This document shows, piece by piece, positions 24,713 through 55,280 of a DNA stretch of 55,280 bases. This DNA is from Priapulus caudatus. Taxonomy: Eukaryota > Priapulida > Priapulimorpha > Priapulimorphida > Priapulidae. A program made the position numbers and the translations under genes. Under the pieces are notes generated by a model that ran no database searches, had not been told where the DNA came from, and worked only from the letters and a program-made list of their open reading frames with translations. The DNA lies in contig NW_014577965.1 of assembly GCF_000485595.1 (NCBI RefSeq), positions 12,944 through 68,223 of the forward strand. Direction: 5' to 3'. Position 1 is the stretch's first letter, and each line of letters starts with the position of its first letter.

Positions 24713-27700
24713 GTTAAATATGCCCCCTCCACCCTGCACCAACCCACCCACAAACCAATCACCCGAATTCCTATAATAATTGTGAAGCATTATTGTAGGG
24801 TTGCATCGTAATTGCATAAAAAACATCTTATCATGAAGAACCCCTATAACAGAAGATTGTTTCAGAGCGAAGGGCAGCAGAAAGAAAGTTACGGCATTTG
24901 ATCAACGTTTTAATTCGTTCTACCAACGTTTCCCACCGCAGCTATAGCAATAAACATAATGATTGTATTAGCAGAGTTACCTGGACGCTATGGGTGGGGG
25001 CACGACCCTATTTCATCTGAGAGATACAGATTTATAGGTCACCACGATGATCTTCTAGTCAAAGATGAGCCAATTGTTTTTAACGACTCATCTCTGTTTT
25101 TTTAAAGTTTTTGTTCTGATTTAGTTATGTCTGATAAATAATATTGACTTCTCCCGTCTTGCTAAACAGCGTTATGGAACAGAGTTGCACTCTGGCCTAG
25201 AAAACTGGTTTCCAGTAAGCCAGAAATATCGCATGTCCTAGATTCACTCCTGGATCAGATAAGGATCTAAGACGAGGTCAGGGTCCTATGGTGAGAGGCG
25301 TCCGCATGACAAGTCAGCGCAGATTTACATCAGACCCCCAGACAGAAGTTACCATGCAGCCGAGTTTTCGTCAGCAACAACAGTACAAAGTTGTTACAAG
25401 TATACACCGCGCGTGAATACATCAATATATATATATATATATATATATATATTACAAAAACTTCACGTGTGCTATTTTTCATAACCGAACAAGTTCTTTT
25501 TGCGTTACACCGCGTTATTGCAGACAGTGGCCTTTTTTAACACAGACACTTGCGGGACTCGACCAAATATCTCTATATTGAAAACATGTAATCTGTGTAT
25601 TCCTCGGGCATATCGCTCCGACGTATCTGGACGTCAATTGTGGCCTTTGTGTGGTTTTATTTTATACAACCAGCCAGTATAGAATTTAGGAAACGGTTTC
25701 GACGTGTAATACGCTTATACCAATGTCGGTCGCTGTGCGAGTATATACTGGTTAGTATAAAAGCAGAATCTCACGCATTCATGGTTTTATTCCAAACGAT
25801 TTCATAGCGAAGCGCATTGTGATGTACATGTTTGACAACGACTGATTACAATATATATGGCTTCTTATCCAACTTTATAGGCGATAAAGCGCATCGCCAT
25901 GTCGCAGTTCCAGCTATAGACGAGGTTTCTGTATGCACCTACATTGATCATCATGCTGTCGTGCGGGAAGTCATTTCGCAGTTAGACGTGGCGTTACAAA
26001 CGAGCTTCATGAACAATGGCGATTATATAATAATTAGTTCGCCTCCTGCGTAATAGCCAGCGTACTAAATATGTTTATATCGACCCCACCGATTATAACT
26101 TAGAAGCCGTTTGAATCAAGACATTGCTATCAGGACTACTGCTTTTCAGAAGTTTGATTTTCAGAAAGCTTAGCTTTAGTAGTAAATGGGGTGACGTTAC
26201 ATGGTGCCGCCGATAGGGGAGGATTTTGTTTTGTTTTCGTCAAATACCGTGACTAATCGAAGGCTTTTTACACCCCACAAAAGATCCAACTGTTCCGCGT
26301 TCTCGATTGAAAAGGATCATGTCAGTCACTGCAAAATAGGCGGTCGAAGGCACGTGTCCTAATTAAAGAGGCAATTGCACAGAATTTAAGTTTTGGTATA
26401 AAACAATTGGTTGTATTTGCAGAACACCAATGGTTGCAAGTTTGACTGAGACTCATTTCAACCACAATATGTACCTAAAAGCGGTCGTCCTTGGCAAAAT
26501 TTGAAGAACGAATGAAAATGCATCGCCATTTTGTAAAGAACAAAATAAAAAAACTTTCGGGTCGCCCGCCGATGAAAAGCCAACAACGTTTGAATAACAA
26601 TATGTGCTAAATTTGCGTTTAATATAGCATACGGATATTTTCGGGTAACGTATGAATTAACATAAATTGTTTAATATATATAAAATATATTAATTAATAT
26701 ATTTCATATATTTATTCATATAAATTATTTTCATATTACGCCAAAGCTTTTATTCATGCGGGTGCTAACAACGTTGATATGGCCATAGGTTATCTGCATT
26801 GCAAAGAAACGTATGAACAAATCTCAATGATTGGCAACGCATTTGCATGTATTGTAATGACGTTATGTGATTAAACCATCGTAGTTGTGTTAGCATAGAT
26901 TTGTGTGAAACGTGTCATACTATTCTATGGATCTTGAACTGTAAAATGTTTGTTTAACGATTGTGAGAAGGTCAGTATTGGGGTAGGCCCACATCTGGGG
27001 ATAGGGTTACAATCGAGTTTGAGGAATATATGGCGCATGCGTGCACGCGCTTCGACCAAATTCTATATTTAGTTAGCTCTGCTAGACCTACCCGTAAATA
27101 TGCAAAATTGCATAGAAACAAATATATCGAACTGCTACCATTGTGAATACATTTACTTAATCTATTACCAGTGCAGTAATAGATGCTTCCTAATTAGCTG
27201 TCATATATCATGTCGAGATTTCTGTTTCTCTACGGGAGGGGCGCGAGCGTGCAGGCATTGTCGGGCGGGGAGGCTGGGAAAGGCGATAAATCACAGCGAC
27301 GTGGAAAACATGATAGGAACGTGAGCGATCATGGATGTATTCGGCTCCGACGACTTATAGAATAATGGTCTTACACAGTGTCACACATGCAAACGAGCAA
27401 TGTAGAATTTGCATGAGGGAGGCAGTAGACATCGTTACATTTGCTAGATTTATGGTTTCGTGTGTTATGTGCTTTCACTGCTACCAAGCTATCGCGTGTA
27501 AGAATAATGCAGACGCTCGGTTAGTTTTGAAGTTTTGCAATATCCGCTCATAGAGCTAAGGTATTGACAAACTAAGGCAAGCTTACAAAATTACCAAGTT
27601 AAGTCAAACAATTAGCTAGAGGGTAAGGTGTGCGATCGGCATTCTAGACAGACATCGGTGTCGTCACAGTGATTACATAAAACGATTACATAATTGATTA

Positions 27701-30477
27701 AAGTCAACAGCATGTTCTCTCAACACTACATTCACGCTCTGTCCCAAGTCTCAATCCTATAGACTTTTACGTAAAGCTGCTTACTTGTTCTTCCTCTAAA
27801 TGTAGATGTCTTGTTTAGTTTAACAGCTGAAATAAATCTAATCTAATTATCAGAATGTGTGCAACATGTGTATACTTTTCGGTGCGAATGTTTAGTAAGA
27901 ACTTATGAATGTTAAATTATTTTACTGAGCGTAAGATTCAATATCGTTTTGTAAAAAAAATGTACGTTACAAATTGCAAACATAATTTAACTTGGCGGTG
28001 TAATTATAACATTAGTTTAGTGACTATTTTTCTCATTCGGTGATTGATATTGTCAAACGGGCATGTGACAAGCGAGCGAAATCATACTTTATAACAGCCT
28101 GCAACGGCAATATCGTCATTATTTTGTTGCTATTATTCCAGAAGACATATTCTGCGTTATATTGCTAATTTCTACTATTTACAACTATTTTACTATTTTA
28201 CCAATTTTTTCTTTCTCATCCATCGCAACCTATATTCGGAAGGGAAATGTACCACCAACTCCCATGCGTAACACGGTTGCCTAGTCACCCCTTCCCGCTA
28301 TAGCTGCATTTCTCCCTAACCACCCCTATCTCTTCATTCTTCCTTCGATACGCTCACCCTCCTCCCTCCCCTTCCTTTTTCCTTTTCTAACTTTTTTTGT
28401 CCGCATTTTCGCTCTATTTCTCCTCTCTTTTTCTCATACACACGCACACTCCTTTTGTTCTCTTTCTAGGTAGGTCGAGGCGGCTTTTATCAAGCCAGGA
28501 ACGTCAATCCAACGTAGGATTTCAGCTGTACGTGTCAAAATCACATTTCGCATTACTGTAATAACGGCTGCTGTCAACGTCTCGTTAACGGCGTTAGCTT
28601 TCTTAAATAAGCGTAGCGAATAACTAGTATGTCGTTTGACGTTGTAGGAGTTCGTGATTACATTGTCACCTACGCGACATATTAGTTATCCCTTGTAGGT
28701 GCCTAGATGACACATAAGGCAGTGACAAGAGATCTCCAACGTCTTCGCTCCGCTGCTACTGGCCTCAGCGTGTTTCATACATACACGACATATAGTCTCG
28801 AGAAAAAACACGAATATTTTCACAACACATTTATATCATTCTTTGACTATATACTACCCTGTTACACATATAAATCTAAAACATGATACATGTGTCAATA
28901 CGGGATTTGTTTGCGCAATGACGACGCTACAAAGTAAAAACGAAACAACTTACGTAACGTCAGTAAAGTGTATGTATATAGAGAATTGTACAGTACACAC
29001 TCCCGACAAGACACAATAATCCGCCTAAATACACACATGAGAGTAAACCAAGTATCAGACGTCGTAACTAGTATACATCAACTGATCATGCAGAAGACAG
29101 CAAGTCTCGCATACATACATAGATGGTTAAATGAACCACGATTAACGATATATTGACACACATATTTTTATTACAACCGAGAACGCGCTAATATTCAGGT
29201 AAACTAATACATGTTTTTAAATGAACGTAATTAACACATATATCTGCACAGGTACTTACAGCCTCGACACGTGCGAGTCGCGTGTTGGCTTAATTGCCGT
29301 TCGCACCTGCTCCAAGAATGCAGGTAAATCTAATTATACGCAGCTGCATGACTGACTATTAGACTTAGACATTTGGAAACGGTGCTACATTATATAAACT
29401 TCCTACATAGCGATATAGGAGCAATGCGATAGCTGCATGAATGGGTAAATAAACTACATTTACATATAATAACAACAATAATAGGTAATTATTTAACATT
29501 AAAATAAATAAATAAATAAGTAAATAAATAAATGACGAGGTGAGTATAATATATGCTATTATTTTAACTACTTATATCATTTGTTAGAAATATTTTAAAC
29601 TTGCTCGTTTGATTTGACAGGAAGTCACGTGCGATATAACAATTTGCCCAAATTGACTTATTAGTGCAACGCTATAGTCAAACTAACAGCTATAAAATAA
29701 TACATTTATTTTTAACTCTTGGTTTTCGGTTTGACTATATAAATCATAATTAGTAGATTAATTACTAATTACATATTGATGCTGCGTACAATAAACATAT
29801 CAAAGCGAATCATCGTATATTATAATATTATTAAGTTAATCGAACTGCTATATAATTAAAGTTTAAACGTATGAAAAGTGTGCATATGAGTAAATTTAGC
29901 TATTTACAATGCCGTTGTTAGGCGTATTCACAGAGGTCCACGTAAATACGGCTCATGCTCGTAATGTTACTGTAATGTGAAGATCGTCTGTTTGCGCGTA
30001 ATACGGGAGTATTATGAGGATTGCATTATGGGTTCAAGAAAACTTTTGCTACCAAACACGCGTATACTGTTTATAGTCGTGAGTGTAATTATGAACTTTG
30101 CAATACTTTGAACTTTTCCACCGTACGGCTCTACAAACCGTATGCACATCTTACATGACCAACTCTTACGTTTAAAATTCTAGCTAAAGTAAAAAGCAAA
30201 GGATTTTCAAAGTACATGGCGATTTACCTACGTTTCATGCAGCCTGCTGGCATCTATTTCGTAGCCGAAAGTTATGGTCTGGCTATATATGCTAGGCTAT
30301 GATGCGCACTCACAATGCCAATATAGACGAGATTCCTGACTTTTTAATTTGTTCTCCTCTCAAATACGCAACGACTAATGAATGTTCAATTAATGACACG
30401 TACAACTGTGACGTGTGTCCGCTTCACTGATCAGTTTGCTTTTCTAACCATTCTGACATCACGGTTTATAACGTCCA
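24713..30477. other. Gene-free stretch downstream of the peptidase gene
   Basis: About 5.8 kb of AT-leaning sequence with (TA)n at 25420-25451, AT-rich 26660-26730, a pyrimidine-rich stretch at 28250-28480 and (AAAT)n at 29505-29533. ORFs (for example 27100-27324 and 28968-29156) lack recognisable motifs. This lies 3' of the minus-strand peptidase gene. Confidence 0.45.
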
Positions 30478-30483
30478 TTTATT
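30478..30483 (-). terminator. Possible polyadenylation signal AATAAA
   Basis: TTTATT on the plus strand reads AATAAA on the minus strand, about 380 bases after the stop codon of the peptidase gene. It is a hexamer match only, common by chance in AT-rich DNA. Confidence 0.25.
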
Positions 30484-30860
30484 TTGTTTGTTGACATATT
30501 AACCTTACGAGGCAATTTTGTTGAAGAATAGCTAAGCAACGCTTAGTTATCGAATTGTGTTGTAGAAATGTTGGACCAGTAAGATACATTTATATGATAA
30601 CCATTTCCTTTTCAATTAACATCGGAAAATGGCGTGATCCAGTCTATACGAAAATGGCCGATTCATCTTGTCCCGTTACTAACTTGTGCTAAATATGTTA
30701 GGGTGACTTGCATTTATCAACGTAGATATGGTAGTTCCCTGTCGCTGCGTTGTCTCGTCTCGGCACTTGTCATCGTTGTTAGTGACAACTGCGAGATTTG
30801 GTAGTCGCAGTGGCGTGTAGTAAGCTATGATCGCGATTGCTTGCGTAGATGGCGTCGCGG

Positions 30861-54215
<23,355 letters not shown>

Positions 54216-54218
54216 CTG

Positions 54219-55280
54219 CGAAACAATGTTTGTACATGTATTAGCCTCATCACATTAATTAATATGCCAGCCACTTAAAAAAGGATGGATTACGCAAACC
54301 ACTGGACAGTGCCAATGAGGGGATCTTCCAAGCCGTACGCACGTTTAAGATACAAACATTTCGTATATTTAATATCGAATCAGAGTGAAAACATTGAACA
54401 TTAGCTCTTGTCGTGTATGATCTTACTTATTATAGTATTGTTATTATATATAGCATTATATATATATATATATATATATATAGTATATAAGATATCTTCT
54501 TATAGTATAGTACAGTATAGTATCATAATCGCTGCACTATATCTTCCGGTACATTAAGGATTACATGGACCAGTTTTGCTCGACGTGAATGCTATAATAT
54601 CAACGCGATGCAACCATGGGCTTCCTCCACTATCGTAAGTTACTATCATATCCCTGGCATTAGCCGTGGAAACATCTCAACACACCGACGCCGTAAATAT
54701 AACTGATTGTGATGCTCTTGTTTTATGCTTTGTGTAAAACTATTAAACCAACCGAACTCGCTATGCGAGGCTATCGCAATGAGATTACTGTAGTGGCATC
54801 AAAGATAGCGTGCATGGTCACCTACACGCGTTATCCTCGTAAATCTTAATAGTGCGTAATGTCTATTATGTAGGTATTCATCATTACAAGGCGAGCAAAA
54901 CATTGTGAATCTCCTGAAGCCGCGGATGGGTTTAAACTAGCCGGCTACAGTAGTAATTCCGCCTTTAGTGTCATCGAGGGAATGCCGACCCTTTTCAAAT
55001 CGACATAGGGTACACATGAGAGTGGCTCGCAGATTATTATTTGCCTGTTAACACGGCGTATCAAAGATTGCCTGCACTCGTATATCTCGAAGCTTGGCCT
55101 GATGTGGCTGCTGCACGTTTTAGGTGATTATTTCTTTCACATCGCGTCTCTATAACTTCCATCATTTCTTCCCTCCCTCCATCCTTACTCATGTATGCAT
55201 GCAAACATGCAAGCGGGCACCCACGCACGCATAGACTCTCACTCCCTCCCTCTCTCCCTTCCTCCCTCCCTCCCTCCCTC
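54219..55280. other. Upstream intron or 5' region; (TA)n and (TCCC)n
   Basis: Contains (TA)n at 54453-54482 and a C/T-rich (CCCT)n tail from about 55165 to the window end. No first exon or promoter of the peptidase could be recognised. Confidence 0.45.

Overview
This is eukaryotic, animal-type DNA. It contains an intron-rich gene with consensus GT/AG splice sites, very high microsatellite content, a PIF/Harbinger DNA transposon, and interstitial TTAGGG repeats. The telomere-type repeat and the short exons suggest a non-insect invertebrate, but the sequence does not fix the phylum. Two runs of N (15610-15634 and 39509-40316) and stretches crowded with indels show a draft long-read assembly.

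The one gene I can support firmly lies on the minus strand in the right half, from about 54.2 kb down to 30.86 kb. It is a neprilysin-type M13 zinc metallopeptidase (type II membrane ectoenzyme). I reconstructed the exons by hand from splice sites and reading phase. They run from the transmembrane exon (54215-54109), through the CLTPGC region, the LDQPDL exon, the GYPDY exon and the GENIADNGG exon (third zinc ligand), to the terminal exon ending CSVW (30960-30861). The exon carrying HExxH and the one carrying the VNAYY-like motif are not readable. They should fall between 41.94 and 38.80 kb, an interval that contains the 808-base gap. One exon (52855-52692) is recognisable but broken by several frameshifts. 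Its neighbours are intact, so consensus error is more likely than gene death.

Inside the gene's 3'-most introns sits a 1991-bp Harbinger element (32134-34124) with 340-bp inverted ends and a TTA target duplication. It keeps only the N-terminal stubs of its two convergent genes. A second relic (about 48.87-50.64 kb) contains broken ORFs and a cysteine motif, and is unassigned.

The left 30 kb has no convincing gene. It holds simple repeats and AT-rich deserts. It also holds two unrelated inverted-repeat (foldback/MITE-like) elements, at 5722-6373 and 13019-13298, each with a short telomeric TTAGGG array at its centre. A GC-rich ~35-bp minisatellite block appears twice (from about 13.7 kb and again, much noisier, from about 15.64 kb), which looks like a false assembly duplication. 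A degenerate ~30-bp tandem repeat lies at 21.86-22.07 kb, and a weak candidate signal-peptide exon at 24650-24712.

The unusual content is (1) the two foldback elements carrying telomeric repeats, (2) the Harbinger deletion derivative with both gene stubs and an internal palindrome, and (3) the neprilysin gene whose catalytic core is hidden by a gap.
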